Assembly: GCA_017991935.1 (NCBI GenBank)
Contig: JAGOPP010000003.1
Location: forward strand, 1-64,000
From: Oscillospiraceae bacterium
Lineage (GTDB): Bacteria; Bacillota; Clostridia; Oscillospirales; Ruminococcaceae
Direction of reading: 5' to 3'
Length of the DNA stretch: 64,000 nt
The notes under the pieces were generated by a model. It saw only the letters and a program-made list of their open reading frames with translations. It was not told where the DNA came from and ran no database searches. The position numbers and the translations under genes are program-made. Of the stretch, positions 25,867 to 35,425 are shown in pieces. Within the stretch, counting starts at the first letter, position 1; each line of letters starts with the position of its first letter.

Positions 25867-27402
25867 TCAGAGCGTGTGGCCGACATAGGCGAAGCTGTCG
25901 TTCGTGACGGCCTCCGTCGCGTCGGTGAGCCCGCTCATCCAGCCGTCGAACTGATCCTGCGCCATCTGGTCCCCCAGATAGGCGGTGAGGTAGTTCTGCC
26001 CCTCGCCGACAAAATACATGACGTGGTAGCCGTAGGTGCTCTTGACGATGCCGGTGCCGCCGGGCGCGCGGGTTTCGTCGTAGCACCAATCGTCGAAGGC
26101 CGTGACCATCTGCCCCTTGTAGACGTTCTCACAGAGACCGCCGTTTGCCTTGGTGCCGCCATCCTCGGAGCGCAGGGCTGCGAGCGTGGCGAAGGCGGCC
26201 TCCGTCTGTTCCCCGGCCTTGTATTCGGCGAGGGCGGCCTCGGCCTCGGCCTCGGCGGCCGCCCAGTTCTCGTCGGAGGCGATGCCGCTCTCGTCCGTCT
26301 CCGGCTGGAACAGGATGTGGCGGACGTTGACGGTCGCGTAATCCGGCGAATCCCGGTCAAGGAAGAAAAAGACGTAATAGCCGCTGTCGCTTTCGATCAC
26401 CGTGGTGTCGCCGAGGGCGTGACCCTCTTGGAAGAGCCAGCCGCTGAACGTCTCCGGGACGTCGCCATAGGCGAGATCCTCGATCAGCGTGGCCTCGTCG
26501 GTTTCGTAATATTCCTTGTCCTCCTCCGGCGCGCCCGCGAGGACGGCGGCGACGAATTCCTCCTCGGTCTTCGCGGCGGCGAGCGCGTTTGCCTTTTCCT
26601 CCGCCTGCGCCATCAGGGCCGGATCGGCCGCGGCCTCGGACTCGGCCGCCTGAGACGACGCCTCGGCCGCGCTTTCGGATTCCTCCTCCGCCGGCGCGCC
26701 GCTAAAGAACGCGAAGCGGAAGGAGACCGTGTCGTAGAGGTAGCTCTCCGCCTCATAGGCCGCGCGGATCTCCTCGTCGGTGAGGGCGAGGGCGTCCCTG
26801 CGGAAATTGGAATACTCGGTCGCCTGCGCGATCAGCGTGACGACGCGCTCAAAGACCTCCGCCGTCGCGGCGGGGCCGTAAGTCTCCGTGAGGTAGGCCT
26901 CCTCGGTCAGGCCGACCTGCTGCGCGGCGTCGGTGAGATTCGTTTTTTGGGCGGCGACGCTCTCGGCCACGTCCTCGGAATACGCGTAGCTCTGCGCCTC
27001 CGCTTCGTTGAGGAGGGCGGCGACGCTTTTGAGGGAGTAGAGCGTGTACTGGGTCAGGTAATCGTTCCAGCTGACGTCCTGCGTATAATACTGCTCGTCC
27101 AGCGACTTGGTGGGGTCGAGAATGCCGGAGACGCTGTCGCCGTAGTTGCTGTAAAGCGAGTTGTAGACGCTCCAGAGGAGTTTTCGGTAGAGGAAATCCA
27201 TCTCGGCGACGGTAAACTCCCGCCCGCCGGCCGTGACGCAGACGTCGTCGTAGACCGCCGGGTCGACGGCGGGTTCGCCGCTTTCGCCGGACTGCCCGTC
27301 CTCCGCCCCGGATTCCTCGCCGAGCTGCCTTGAGATCTCGCAGCCGGAGAGCGACATGCTGAGCATCAGGGCGGCAAGAAGGATCGCAATCAGTTTTTTC
27401 AT
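25867..27402 (-). CDS. PrsA-like foldase lipoprotein (parvulin peptidyl-prolyl isomerase)
   Basis: 511 aa. The lipoprotein signal (MKKLIAILLAALMLSMSLSGC) is followed by a SurA/PrsA-type helical chaperone region (about 60-260) and an Ala/Glu-rich linker. A parvulin domain covers roughly 330-490 (VNVRHILFQP; AALRSEDGGTKANGGLCENV; STYGYHVMYFVG). It helps fold exported proteins at the outer face of the membrane. The domain is expanded relative to classical PrsA (about 290 aa). The start is set by the signal peptide. It is the second gene of a tandem paralogous pair, 71 bp after its partner. Confidence 0.85.
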   Translation of the reverse strand: MKKLIAILLAALMLSMSLSGCEISRQLGEESGAEDGQSGESGEPAVDPAVYDDVCVTAGGREFTVAEMDFLYRKLLWSVYNSLYSNYGDSVSGILDPTKSLDEQYYTQDVSWNDYLTQYTLYSLKSVAALLNEAEAQSYAYSEDVAESVAAQKTNLTDAAQQVGLTEEAYLTETYGPAATAEVFERVVTLIAQATEYSNFRRDALALTDEEIRAAYEAESYLYDTVSFRFAFFSGAPAEEESESAAEASSQAAESEAAADPALMAQAEEKANALAAAKTEEEFVAAVLAGAPEEDKEYYETDEATLIEDLAYGDVPETFSGWLFQEGHALGDTTVIESDSGYYVFFFLDRDSPDYATVNVRHILFQPETDESGIASDENWAAAEAEAEAALAEYKAGEQTEAAFATLAALRSEDGGTKANGGLCENVYKGQMVTAFDDWCYDETRAPGGTGIVKSTYGYHVMYFVGEGQNYLTAYLGDQMAQDQFDGWMSGLTDATEAVTNDSFAYVGHTL

Positions 27403-27427
27403 ATTCAGACTACCTTTCGGTGCATAA

Positions 27428-27464
27428 AATGACGGGACGGCTCTTGAAAGCCGTCCCTGTTCCA
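27428..27464 (-). terminator. Hairpin between the two foldase genes (attenuator-like)
   Basis: GGGACGGCT / AGCCGTCCC stem; on the minus strand it is followed by GTCATTTT, so termination is probably partial. Confidence 0.6.
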
Positions 27465-27473
27465 CTTAAAAAA

Positions 27474-29036
27474 TCAGAGATTGCAGCCTCTGGCCATCGC
27501 GGGCTTTTCGACGGCTTCATACGGGGAGGTCAGCCCCTCGATCCACGAGGCATACGCCTCGCCCCGGATCTTGTCGCCGATCGCCTTGGCGTAGTAGTCG
27601 TCCCCTTCGCCGACAAAATAGATCAGGTGATAGCCGTAGTCGGTCTTCACGACGCCGACGTCGCCGGGGAGTCTCGCCGCGTCGAAGCACCACTCGTCGA
27701 AGGTCTCGACCATCTGGCCCCTGTAAACATTCTCATACAGGCCCTCGCTCTCCTTGGAGCCGGGGTCCTCGTTGTGCATGGCCGCCAAAGCCTTGAACGT
27801 CTCCTCGGACGGATTGCTGTTGAAATCGGCGAGATACTGCGCGGCGTTTGCCTTCGCCTCGTTCCAGCCGGCTTCCGTGTAGCTGCCGTCCTCGGCGGTC
27901 TCGGTCGGCTGGAGAAGGATCTGGCGCACGTCCACCATGTTGTATTTCGGCGTCACGAGCTCTTTGAAGTAAAGGACATAGTAGCCGCCGTCCCCGTCGG
28001 CGACGTAGGTGTCGCCCGCGGCGCGGCCGCCGTCAAACAGCCAGTCCGCGTAGCCCGCGCTGGCGGAGGAATAGGAGGAATAGCGGTTTTCGGAGGCCTC
28101 CGCCTCGCATTTCTCGGTCACGAGGGCGCGGAACTCCTCCTCGGACGTCGCGGCGGCGATGGCGTCGGCCTTCTCCTTCGCGGCGGCAAGGGCGGCGGTC
28201 TCGTCGGTGATCTCCTCCGTGACGGCGCCGCTGACAAAATAGGACAGATACGTCACGGTGTCGAAATCCTTCGGGTTCTGCTCATATCTCGCGTCGATGC
28301 CCGCGGCGGTGATCTCGACCCCGCCGCTGTAATGCTCGGAGTAGGCGGCGGAGTATTCATAGAGCTCCGTCATCTTGCGCACGACCTTCTCGTTGACGCC
28401 TTTTCCATAGAGGGCGACCAGATAGTCGCTAAACGCGTAGCCGTTGTCCGTGGCGTCGGTTTTGAGGTTTGCGATCTCGTCCTCGACGTCCTGTTTGTAT
28501 TCGTCGGGCAGCTCAAAGCCTTGGGCCTGTCCGTCGTCATGCAGGGCGGTCAGCTGCTTGAGGGTGCCGACGGTCTGCTCGGAGATGAAATCCTCCCAAG
28601 TCTTGTCCTCGGAATACTGCTGCTCGCTGAGGGGCTTGGAGGTATCGAGGAAATAGGAGACGTATTCGCCGTAAGAGCTGTAAAGATCGTTGTAGTAATT
28701 GTAAAACGTGGTCGTGTACAGGAAGCTGAAATCCGCGACGGAGTAGCTCGTATCCCCGACTTTGACCGCGGTGATCTTGCGGTTGATCATGTTGGATTCG
28801 TAGATCGCGAGGACGGCGAAGACGACCGCGAAAACGGCGAGGCCGATCTTGATCCAAATCCTCTGACGCCTGCCTTTGGCGGCCGCTTCCTCCTCGGCGC
28901 GGCGCTTGGCGGCGACTCTGTTTTCCGCCCGGGCCTGCTCCGGCTTGACGAGAAAGGCCGGATCGCCGATCTTTTTTTCCTCTTTGCTTCCCGCGGCGGA
29001 CTCGCTCTTCGGAAGCTTTTTTTCGCTTTCGCTCAT
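27474..29036 (-). CDS. Membrane-anchored parvulin-type peptidyl-prolyl isomerase (PrsA/SurA-like)
   Basis: 520 aa. Instead of a lipobox it has a 60-residue charged cytoplasmic N-terminus and one transmembrane helix (IGLAVFAVVFAVLAIY, about 65-82). The outer part parallels the neighbour: YNDLYSSYGEYVSYFLDTSK against YNSLYSNYGDSVSGILDPTK, and a parvulin domain with VDVRQILLQP and KTDYGYHLIYFVGEG. It therefore arose by duplication followed by a swap of membrane anchor. Its promoter is TTGCAA/TATAAT at 29101-29129. Likely an extracytoplasmic folding factor; catalytic activity is not proven. Confidence 0.82.
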   Translation of the reverse strand: MSESEKKLPKSESAAGSKEEKKIGDPAFLVKPEQARAENRVAAKRRAEEEAAAKGRRQRIWIKIGLAVFAVVFAVLAIYESNMINRKITAVKVGDTSYSVADFSFLYTTTFYNYYNDLYSSYGEYVSYFLDTSKPLSEQQYSEDKTWEDFISEQTVGTLKQLTALHDDGQAQGFELPDEYKQDVEDEIANLKTDATDNGYAFSDYLVALYGKGVNEKVVRKMTELYEYSAAYSEHYSGGVEITAAGIDARYEQNPKDFDTVTYLSYFVSGAVTEEITDETAALAAAKEKADAIAAATSEEEFRALVTEKCEAEASENRYSSYSSASAGYADWLFDGGRAAGDTYVADGDGGYYVLYFKELVTPKYNMVDVRQILLQPTETAEDGSYTEAGWNEAKANAAQYLADFNSNPSEETFKALAAMHNEDPGSKESEGLYENVYRGQMVETFDEWCFDAARLPGDVGVVKTDYGYHLIYFVGEGDDYYAKAIGDKIRGEAYASWIEGLTSPYEAVEKPAMARGCNL

Positions 29037-29100
29037 AATTTTTCTCCATCCTTATCCGTATCTTGCCGGAAAACCGGCTGATCAGAGTGATAACTATGTC

Positions 29101-29129
29101 ATTATACCGAATTACATATAGGTTTGCAA
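29101..29129 (-). promoter_or_regulatory. Promoter of the foldase pair
   Basis: On the minus strand TTGCAA (29129-29124), 17-bp spacer, TATAAT (29106-29101). Confidence 0.75.
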
Positions 29130-29221
29130 GAGCAAAGAAAAAAACAAATTATGAACCCGGCGGCGCCGCAAACGCCATCCTGACGGCGCGCCGCGCCGGG
29201 TCGGGGCGGGCCGGTTTCGCT

Positions 29222-29250
29222 TTGCCAATCCGCCAAATATGGTGTATAAT
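29222..29250 (+). promoter_or_regulatory. Promoter of the 68-aa protein gene
   Basis: TTGCCA (29222-29227), 17-bp spacer, TATAAT (29245-29250), about 110 nt upstream of the gene. Confidence 0.7.
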
Positions 29251-29360
29251 CATTCCGGGCAGCCGGGCCGGAGAGCGGCGGGCCGAGCCGTTTCCTTCGC
29301 GTCCCCCGGCGGCCGAAAACCGCTTAAAAAAACGATTCCCACAGAAAGAAGGCGCATCCC

Positions 29361-29567
29361 ATGGAGGCGTTCACAAAAGAGGAGCTGAAAGAGGCCCTGC
29401 GGGCCATCGCTTCGACGATCGGCAAATGCGAGAAGGTGGAGCCGAAACTGAGACCGGGCACGCCGCAGCGCACCCTGCTCGAGCGCAGGATAAAGGCGTT
29501 TTCCATCGCGTCCGCGCTGATCGAAAGAGAGCTGTCGTCCGGCGAGCCGCCCGAAACAACAAAATAA
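29361..29567 (+). CDS. Conserved small helical protein, unknown function
   Basis: 68 aa, predicted all-helical and amphipathic: FTKEELKEALRAIASTIGKCEKVEPKL then RTLLERRIKAFSIASALIERE. The pattern 'EALRA.SSTI.KCEK...K...GT.Q..LL..RIKAL' resembles a small protein common in Clostridia genomes as I recall it; no function is known. AAAGAAGG lies 9 nt before the ATG, a consensus promoter lies upstream, and a GC-rich hairpin with a T run follows. It is convergent with the V-ATPase operon. Confidence 0.7.
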   Translation: MEAFTKEELKEALRAIASTIGKCEKVEPKLRPGTPQRTLLERRIKAFSIASALIERELSSGEPPETTK

Positions 29568-29569
29568 AA

Positions 29570-29604
29570 TGCCGGACGCCGCAAAGCGCCCGGTATTTTT
29601 ACGT
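29570..29604 (+). terminator. Terminator of the 68-aa protein gene
   Basis: CCGGACGC / GCGCCCGG stem (one mismatch) followed by TATTTTTA. Confidence 0.6.
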
Positions 29605-29653
29605 AGATCTAACATTTTCCAAAACGAAAACCGCCCTTTTCACGAAACCGGGC

Positions 29654-30301
29654 TCAGGAATTCGCGGCGCGGCGGGCCTCCTCGATCATCATATCCTTGA
29701 TCTTCATCAGCCTCGTCAGGTTGCCGCGCTCGTTTTCGTCGAGCTTCTGGGTGATCGAGCGGATGGTCTCCCGCAGGGTCGGGATCTGGACATACTCCAG
29801 CGCGTTGACGCGGCGGCGGGTCTTTTCGATCTCTTCGGCCAGCCGCTGGGCGGATTTTTCCTGCTGGGCCAGCATCAGGAGGTCCGGCAGCACCGCCCCG
29901 AGCGCCGCGGCGGAGTCGTCAAGCTCGCCGGAGGTCGCCGCGAAGCCGTAGGAGCCGAGATCCCCGGACACGCCGCTGAAGCGGAATACCGGCACCTCGA
30001 CGCTCATCACGTTTTTGATGCCGATCTCGAGCTCGACGCTCTCTTTCGGCAGCATCAGGGCCTCCTCGAGCATCGCAGGGCTCATCACGGCCGCCGCCGA
30101 CTGAAAGCCGCCGTAGACCTCTTTCATCTTCTCCTCGACCTCCCGGCGAAGCTCCATGTTTTGCCGGACCAGCTCGAGGAATTTTTTCATCATATCGTCC
30201 CGTTTGTCCTTCAGGAGCCTGTGCCCTCTGGTCGCGGTGCGAAGCCGCGTTTTGAGGCGGAAAAGCTCCATTCGGGTCGGGCTGACGTTCATCACTGCCA
30301 T
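29654..30301 (-). CDS. ntpD: V-type ATP synthase subunit D
   Basis: 215 aa central-stalk subunit. The N-terminal motif NVSPTRMELFRLKTRLRTATRGHRLLKDKRD and the C-terminal TRRRVNALEYVQIPTLRETI are diagnostic; both ends form the long antiparallel coiled coil that turns inside A3B3. The ATG at 30301 is preferred, with GTGAGGT 9 nt upstream, over 30292. It is the last gene of the operon, 10 bp after subunit B. Confidence 0.95.
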   Translation of the reverse strand: MAVMNVSPTRMELFRLKTRLRTATRGHRLLKDKRDDMMKKFLELVRQNMELRREVEEKMKEVYGGFQSAAAVMSPAMLEEALMLPKESVELEIGIKNVMSVEVPVFRFSGVSGDLGSYGFAATSGELDDSAAALGAVLPDLLMLAQQEKSAQRLAEEIEKTRRRVNALEYVQIPTLRETIRSITQKLDENERGNLTRLMKIKDMMIEEARRAANS

Positions 30302-30311
30302 AGCCGGTACC

Positions 30312-31691
30312 TCACTGTTCCCGCTTGGGCAGGTATTTTTCGGCAAGCGCCGGTTTGATGCGCTTGAGCTCCGTGACCGGCAAAATCGAGAGCAGCTCCC
30401 AACCGAGATCCAGCGTCTCCTCGATCGACCGGTCGGCGTCGTAGCCTTGGGAGACATAGCGGCGCTCGAATTCGTCGGCAAATTTCGCGTAGAGCTTATC
30501 CGTGTCGGAGAGCGCCGCCTCGCCGAGGATGGTCATCAGCTCCTTCGCGTCCTTGCCCCTCGCGTAGGCGGCGAAGAGCTGGTTCATCGTGTCGGCGTGG
30601 TCCTCCCTCGTCTTGCCCGGGCCGATGCCCTTATCCTTGAGACGGGACAGGGACGGCAGCACGTCGATCGGCGGGACGATATTCTTGCGGGAGAGCTCGC
30701 GGGAGAGGATGATCTGCCCCTCCGTGATATAGCCGGTCAGGTCCGGGATCGGGTGGGTCTTGTCGTCCTCCGGCATCGTGAGGATCGGGATCATCGTGAT
30801 CGAGCCCGAATAGCCCTCTTTTCTGCCGGCGCGCTCGTAGATCGACGCGAGGTCGGTGTAGAGGTACCCCGGGTAGCCGCGGCGGCCCGGGACCTCCTTG
30901 CGCGCGGCGGAAACCTCGCGCAGGGCCTCGGCGTAGTTGGTGATGTCGGTCATGATGACGAGGACGTGCATATTTTTGTCGAACGCGAGATACTCCGCGG
31001 CGGTCATCGCCATGCGGGGCGTCGAGATGCGCTCGATGGCCGGGTCGTTCGCGAGGTTGATAAACAGGACCGCGCGGTCGATGGCGCCGGTCCTGCGGAA
31101 GTCGCCGATGAAGAAATCGGCCTCCTCAAAGGTGATGCCGATGGCGGCGAAGACGACGGCGAATTTCTCGCTCTTGCCCAGCACCTTCGCCTGACGCGCG
31201 ATCTGCGCGGCGAGCTTCGCGTGCGGCAGGCCGGAGCCCGAAAAGATCGGCAGCTTCTGGCCGCGGACGAGCGTGTTGAGCCCGTCGACCGCGGAGACGC
31301 CGGTCTGGATGAATTCGGAGGGATAGGCCCTCGCCGCCGGATTCATCGGCAGACCGTTGATGTCGCGGCGGTCCTCCGGGATGATCTCCGGGCCGCCGTC
31401 GATCGGCTTGCCCATGCCGGAGAAGACCCGGCCGAGCAGCTCCTCGGAGACTGGGAGCTCCAGCCCCCGGCCCAAAAAGCGGACCTTGCTCCGCTCAAGG
31501 TTGATGCCGGCGGAGCTCTCAAAAAGCTGGACCAAGGCGTTGTCGCCGTTTACCTCGAGCACCTTGCAGCGGCGGACTTCGCCGTCCGGCAGCTCGATCT
31601 CGCCGAGCTCGTCGTACTTGACGTTCTCGACTTCCCGGATGAGCATCAGCGGTCCGGCGACCTCCTGAATGGTGCGGTATTCTTTGAGCAT
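30312..31691 (-). CDS. ntpB: V-type ATP synthase subunit B
   Basis: 459 aa regulatory, non-catalytic nucleotide-binding subunit. It has the B-type beta barrel ([18 protein letters not shown]) and [20 protein letters not shown], a degenerate P-loop as expected for B. Conserved '[35 protein letters not shown]' segments are also present. Its ATG overlaps the subunit A stop by one base (TAATG), giving coupled 1:1 translation. Confidence 0.97.
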   Translation of the reverse strand: MLKEYRTIQEVAGPLMLIREVENVKYDELGEIELPDGEVRRCKVLEVNGDNALVQLFESSAGINLERSKVRFLGRGLELPVSEELLGRVFSGMGKPIDGGPEIIPEDRRDINGLPMNPAARAYPSEFIQTGVSAVDGLNTLVRGQKLPIFSGSGLPHAKLAAQIARQAKVLGKSEKFAVVFAAIGITFEEADFFIGDFRRTGAIDRAVLFINLANDPAIERISTPRMAMTAAEYLAFDKNMHVLVIMTDITNYAEALREVSAARKEVPGRRGYPGYLYTDLASIYERAGRKEGYSGSITMIPILTMPEDDKTHPIPDLTGYITEGQIILSRELSRKNIVPPIDVLPSLSRLKDKGIGPGKTREDHADTMNQLFAAYARGKDAKELMTILGEAALSDTDKLYAKFADEFERRYVSQGYDADRSIEETLDLGWELLSILPVTELKRIKPALAEKYLPKREQ

Positions 31692-33469
31692 TAGTCCTCC
31701 GCTCCTTTCGCGACCGCCGCCGCAATCTGATCGGCAAGCGCTTTTTCCATCTCGGCGATGCCCGCCATGACCTCGTCCTCTGGGACGTATTTCATTCTGG
31801 CGATGCGGTCGCGCACCGGCAGGGCGAACAGATCCCCGACCTTCGCACCCCGCTGCAACGCGGCCGAGGCGTCGTTGTAATATTTGAGCACGAGCTTGAG
31901 CATGGCGACCTGCTTGGGCAGGGAGGTGTAGGTGTCAACCTCGTCGAAGCCGTTCTGCTGCAAATAGTCCTCGCGGATGCTCCTCGCCGCCTCCAAGGTC
32001 AGGCGGTCCGGAGCGGACAGGGAATCGTAGCCGACGAGCCGGACGATCTCCTCGAGCTCCGCCTCCTTCTGAAGCAGGAGCATGGCCTCGGTGACCTCCT
32101 TGGTCCAGTCGGGATCCACCCTGTCGCGCAGCCACTCGCCGATCTGATCGTTATAAAGAGAATAGCTCTGGAGCCAGCTAATGGCCGGAAAATGGCGTTT
32201 ATAAGCGAGATCCGCGGTCAGGCACCAGAAGACTTTCACGATCCGGAGCGTCGCCTGCGCCACCGGGTCGGAGAGGTCCCCGCCCGCCGGGGAGACCGCG
32301 CCGATCGCGGTGAGGCTGCCCTCGCGGTACTCGCCGCCGAGGCAGACCGTCTTGCCGGCGCGCTCGTAGAACTGCGCGAGGCGGCTGGTCAGGTAGGCGG
32401 GATAGCCCTCCTCGCCCGGCATCTCCTCCAAGCGCCCGCTCATCTCGCGCAGCGCCTCCGCCCATCTGGAGGTGGAATCGGCCATGACGGCCACGCTGTA
32501 TCCCATGTCGCGGAAATACTCCGCGATCGTAATTCCGGTATAGATGGAGGCCTCGCGCGCCGCGACCGGCATATTCGAGGTGTTGGCGATCAGCACCGTG
32601 CGGTACATCAGCGATTCGCCGGATTTCGGGTCCTTGAGCTCCGGGAATTCGCGCAGCACGTCCGTCATCTCGTTGCCGCGCTCGCCGCAGCCGATGTAGA
32701 CGACGATGTCGACGTCCGCCCACTTCGCGAGCTGGTGCTGGACGACGGTCTTGCCGGAACCGAACGGGCCCGGGACCGCCGCGGTGCCGCCCTGCGCGAT
32801 CGGGAACAGCGTGTCGATGACGCGCTGGCCCGTGATCATCGGGGCCTTCGGCGCGAGCTTCTGTTTAAACGGGCGCTGGATGCGCACCGGCCATTTGCGC
32901 AGCATCGTGACGTCGACGACCGCGCCGCCCGCCGTTTTTACCTTCGCGATCGGGTCGGTGACGGTATGCTCGCCGCTCTCGATGGAGACGAGCTCGCCCG
33001 CGACGCCGTTCGGGATCATAACGCGGTGGACGATGAGCGGCGTCTCCTGCACGGTGCCGATGATGTCGCCCGCGGTGACCGGATCGCCGGGTTTCGCCGT
33101 GGGGACAAACTCCCAGAGCGCCTCGTAGTCGATGGAGGCGACGGAGACGCCCCTGCTGATATTCGCGCCGGTCAGCGCCTTGATTCGTTCGAGCGGGCGC
33201 TGGATGCCGTCGTAGATGCGCCCGAGCATCCCCGGGCCCAGCTCGACGGAGAGCGGCGCGCCGCTCGAGACGACCTCGTCGCCCGGCCCGATGCCCGCGG
33301 TCTCCTCATAGACCTGAATGGAGGCCCTGTCGCCGCGCATCTCGATGATCTCGCCGATCAGCTTGTCGGCGCCGACCTGCACCACGTCGAACATGTTGGC
33401 GCTGCGCATCTCCTCGGCGACGACAAGCGGCCCGGAAACCTTGACCAGTTTGCCTCTGGCATTGGCCAT
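31691..33469 (-). CDS. ntpA: V-type ATP synthase subunit A (catalytic)
   Basis: 592 aa. The Walker A is GPFGSGKT (about residue 233), with the catalytic Glu in 'GCGERGNEM' and Walker B '[17 protein letters not shown]'. The A-specific non-homologous insertion (about 110-200; [21 protein letters not shown]) separates it from F-type beta. The ATG at 33469 is chosen for AGGTG at 7 nt; a GTG at 33478 is an alternative. It hydrolyses or makes ATP in the A3B3 head. Confidence 0.97.
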   Translation of the reverse strand: MANARGKLVKVSGPLVVAEEMRSANMFDVVQVGADKLIGEIIEMRGDRASIQVYEETAGIGPGDEVVSSGAPLSVELGPGMLGRIYDGIQRPLERIKALTGANISRGVSVASIDYEALWEFVPTAKPGDPVTAGDIIGTVQETPLIVHRVMIPNGVAGELVSIESGEHTVTDPIAKVKTAGGAVVDVTMLRKWPVRIQRPFKQKLAPKAPMITGQRVIDTLFPIAQGGTAAVPGPFGSGKTVVQHQLAKWADVDIVVYIGCGERGNEMTDVLREFPELKDPKSGESLMYRTVLIANTSNMPVAAREASIYTGITIAEYFRDMGYSVAVMADSTSRWAEALREMSGRLEEMPGEEGYPAYLTSRLAQFYERAGKTVCLGGEYREGSLTAIGAVSPAGGDLSDPVAQATLRIVKVFWCLTADLAYKRHFPAISWLQSYSLYNDQIGEWLRDRVDPDWTKEVTEAMLLLQKEAELEEIVRLVGYDSLSAPDRLTLEAARSIREDYLQQNGFDEVDTYTSLPKQVAMLKLVLKYYNDASAALQRGAKVGDLFALPVRDRIARMKYVPEDEVMAGIAEMEKALADQIAAAVAKGAED

Positions 33470-33512
33470 CGTTTTCACCTACTTCCACAATATTGAGAAA
33501 TCTGCCGTAAAC

Positions 33513-33833
33513 TTACTCTTTAAAAAGAATGTCCGCGCCGACGGCGCGCTCCACGCTCCTGCGCACGTTTTGCAGGCCGATGCCTTCGCTCCCGCGGATA
33601 CCGGGGATCGGGATGATGGCCGGAAGCATGGCTTCTTTGTATTCGCTCAAAATATCCCTGACCGGAAAAAGCGCCTCCTCGGTGACGAAGAGGATGCCGT
33701 AGCCCTCCTTGGCGAGGGCGTGGACGCGCTCCACGGTCTCTTGCGGCCCCGCCGTCTCAAACACGTCGAAGCCGACCGTTTTAAAGCCGAGGACGCTGTC
33801 CTTTTCGCCGATCACCGCGATCTTACTGCGCAT
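33513..33833 (-). CDS. ntpG: V-type ATP synthase subunit F (NtpG-type)
   Basis: 106 aa, a small Rossmann-like central-stalk subunit: KIAVIGEKDSVLGFKTVGF at the N-terminus, 'GYGILFVTEEAL', and 'PAIIPIPGIRG' toward the end. Two ATGs are in frame; GAGGG is 6 nt before 33833 but abuts 33839. It overlaps the end of subunit C, so translation is coupled. Confidence 0.94.
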   Translation of the reverse strand: MRSKIAVIGEKDSVLGFKTVGFDVFETAGPQETVERVHALAKEGYGILFVTEEALFPVRDILSEYKEAMLPAIIPIPGIRGSEGIGLQNVRRSVERAVGADILFKE

Positions 33834-34824
33834 AAGCATCCCTCAGCCTTCTCATGATGGTCTCCGGCGCGAGGCCGGATTTTTTGCCGCTGAGCACGAT
33901 CCGCAGGCACTGCGCCTCGTTCTCCTTCGCGAGCAGCCACGCGAGCACCAACTCCGCGCCGAATGGGATATAGCGCGCCTCTCTGAGCACGGCCATCTCC
34001 GCCCCGTCGCAGAGCTTCTCAAAGCCCGTGAGCTCCTCGCCCTTTTTAAGCCCCTCAAACGCCGGCTCAAGGGCCTTCGCGTAGGGGGATTTGCGGATGA
34101 GCATGAAGATCTCTTCCCAATCCTTCTCCACGGCGGCGGCAAGCTCCTCCGCCCGGAATGTTCCGCCCTTTACGGCGGCCTCGCGCATCAGCCCGGCGCC
34201 CGAGCCCATCCGTTTGATCCGGACGAGCGCGCGGATGTTCGTGACATCCGACTTTACGTCCACGACGGCGCGCAGGTAGCGGTTGTCGTATTGCCCCGCC
34301 CCGTCCGCCAGCGCCTCGTAGGCGCCGCGGTCGATCAGGATGTCCGCCATGCGGGGGTCCTGCGTCTTCGCGAGCGATTCCGCGGCCTCCTCCGCCGCCC
34401 TTTTGAGCCGCGGGGAGATCCCCTCAATGGTTCCGGCCGCGTAGCGTTCCGCGAGCTTCTCGGGCGGGACGCTGCCGAGCCCGGAGAGCAGATAGGCGGC
34501 GTCTTTCCCCGCAAAGCGGCTTTTCACAAGCACTTTTAGGTTGTGGGCGTCGTAGCGCAGGCGGAACAGGCCGACCAGCTCTTTCTCTTTCAGCAGCTCC
34601 TCGGCCAGCGCGTAGGCGTTTTTTAAGGAGGCGGAAATCGCTTCCTCGTATTCCTCCGGGCCGTATCCGGAACAGATCCCGGAGTCGGCCGCGGCTTTAA
34701 AAGCCTCCTCGGGCGTGGCCGCCTCCGCCATCTTGCGGAAGGTGTCGGCCGTCAGCAGGTACTTTTCTATGGCGCGGATGCGGCCGGACGCATAAAGAAA
34801 CTCGGTGTCGATCAGTTTTTTCAA
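33823..34824 (-). CDS. ntpC: V-type ATP synthase subunit C
   Basis: 333 aa all-helical funnel that links the central stalk to the K ring. Conserved segments are LFRLRYDAHNLKVLVKSRFAGK and VVDVKSDVTNIRALVRIKRMG. The start is a TTG at 34824 with AGGGGG 7 nt upstream. Only 12 bp separate it from subunit E. Confidence 0.93.
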   Translation of the reverse strand: MKKLIDTEFLYASGRIRAIEKYLLTADTFRKMAEAATPEEAFKAAADSGICSGYGPEEYEEAISASLKNAYALAEELLKEKELVGLFRLRYDAHNLKVLVKSRFAGKDAAYLLSGLGSVPPEKLAERYAAGTIEGISPRLKRAAEEAAESLAKTQDPRMADILIDRGAYEALADGAGQYDNRYLRAVVDVKSDVTNIRALVRIKRMGSGAGLMREAAVKGGTFRAEELAAAVEKDWEEIFMLIRKSPYAKALEPAFEGLKKGEELTGFEKLCDGAEMAVLREARYIPFGAELVLAWLLAKENEAQCLRIVLSGKKSGLAPETIMRRLRDAYAQ

Positions 34825-34836
34825 CGTTACGCCCCC

Positions 34837-35421
34837 TTATCCGAACAGCAGCGCGGCGATCTCTCCCTCGAGCTCCTCCCGGGCGGCGCCGGTCAGCGCC
34901 TCAAACGTGCCGTTGGTCTCGATCTGGCCCTCCTTGAGGATGAAGCCGCCGGCAAAGCCGCCGGTCTCGGCGGAGAGCGTGAGCGGCAGGCCGCCCTTGG
35001 CGGCTCCGACGAGCTCGGCGCCCAGCGCCTTCCGGTCCTCCGCGTTGAGGATCACCTCGGCCGCCTCTTTTTGGACGGAGCGGATCATCCCGGCCATCCA
35101 GTCGAGGTAGGTCTTTTTGTCCATGGAGCGAAGCACCGCCAGCGAGCGGTCGAACGCCTCCGCGATCGCCTCCCGCTTGGCCGCAAGGCACAGGCTCCGG
35201 GATTCGATGCCGCGCTGGGAGGCGAGGCGCAGGGCGATGCCGCCGGCTTTCCGGTCCGCGTCCGCGAGGATGTCGGCCGAAGCCTCCTCCGCTTCCCGGC
35301 GGACCGCTTCCAGCGAAGCTTCCGCCTCGGCGTTCGCGGCGGCAAGGATACCATCCGCCTTCTGCCGCGCTTCCTCCAGAATTTTTTCTTTTAACTGGGC
35401 AACCCCATTCACAGCGTCCAC
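34837..35421 (-). CDS. ntpE: V-type ATP synthase subunit E
   Basis: 194 aa peripheral-stalk subunit. A long Ala/Glu-rich helix (residues 5-95; EEARQKADGILAAANAEAEA) ends in a globular head (TYLDWMAGMIRSV; GGFILKEGQIETNGTFEAL). The start is a GTG. It pairs with the G/H-type subunit encoded at the head of the ATPase genes to form the stator. Confidence 0.92.
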   Translation of the reverse strand: MDAVNGVAQLKEKILEEARQKADGILAAANAEAEASLEAVRREAEEASADILADADRKAGGIALRLASQRGIESRSLCLAAKREAIAEAFDRSLAVLRSMDKKTYLDWMAGMIRSVQKEAAEVILNAEDRKALGAELVGAAKGGLPLTLSAETGGFAGGFILKEGQIETNGTFEALTGAAREELEGEIAALLFG

Positions 35422-35425
35422 CCCG

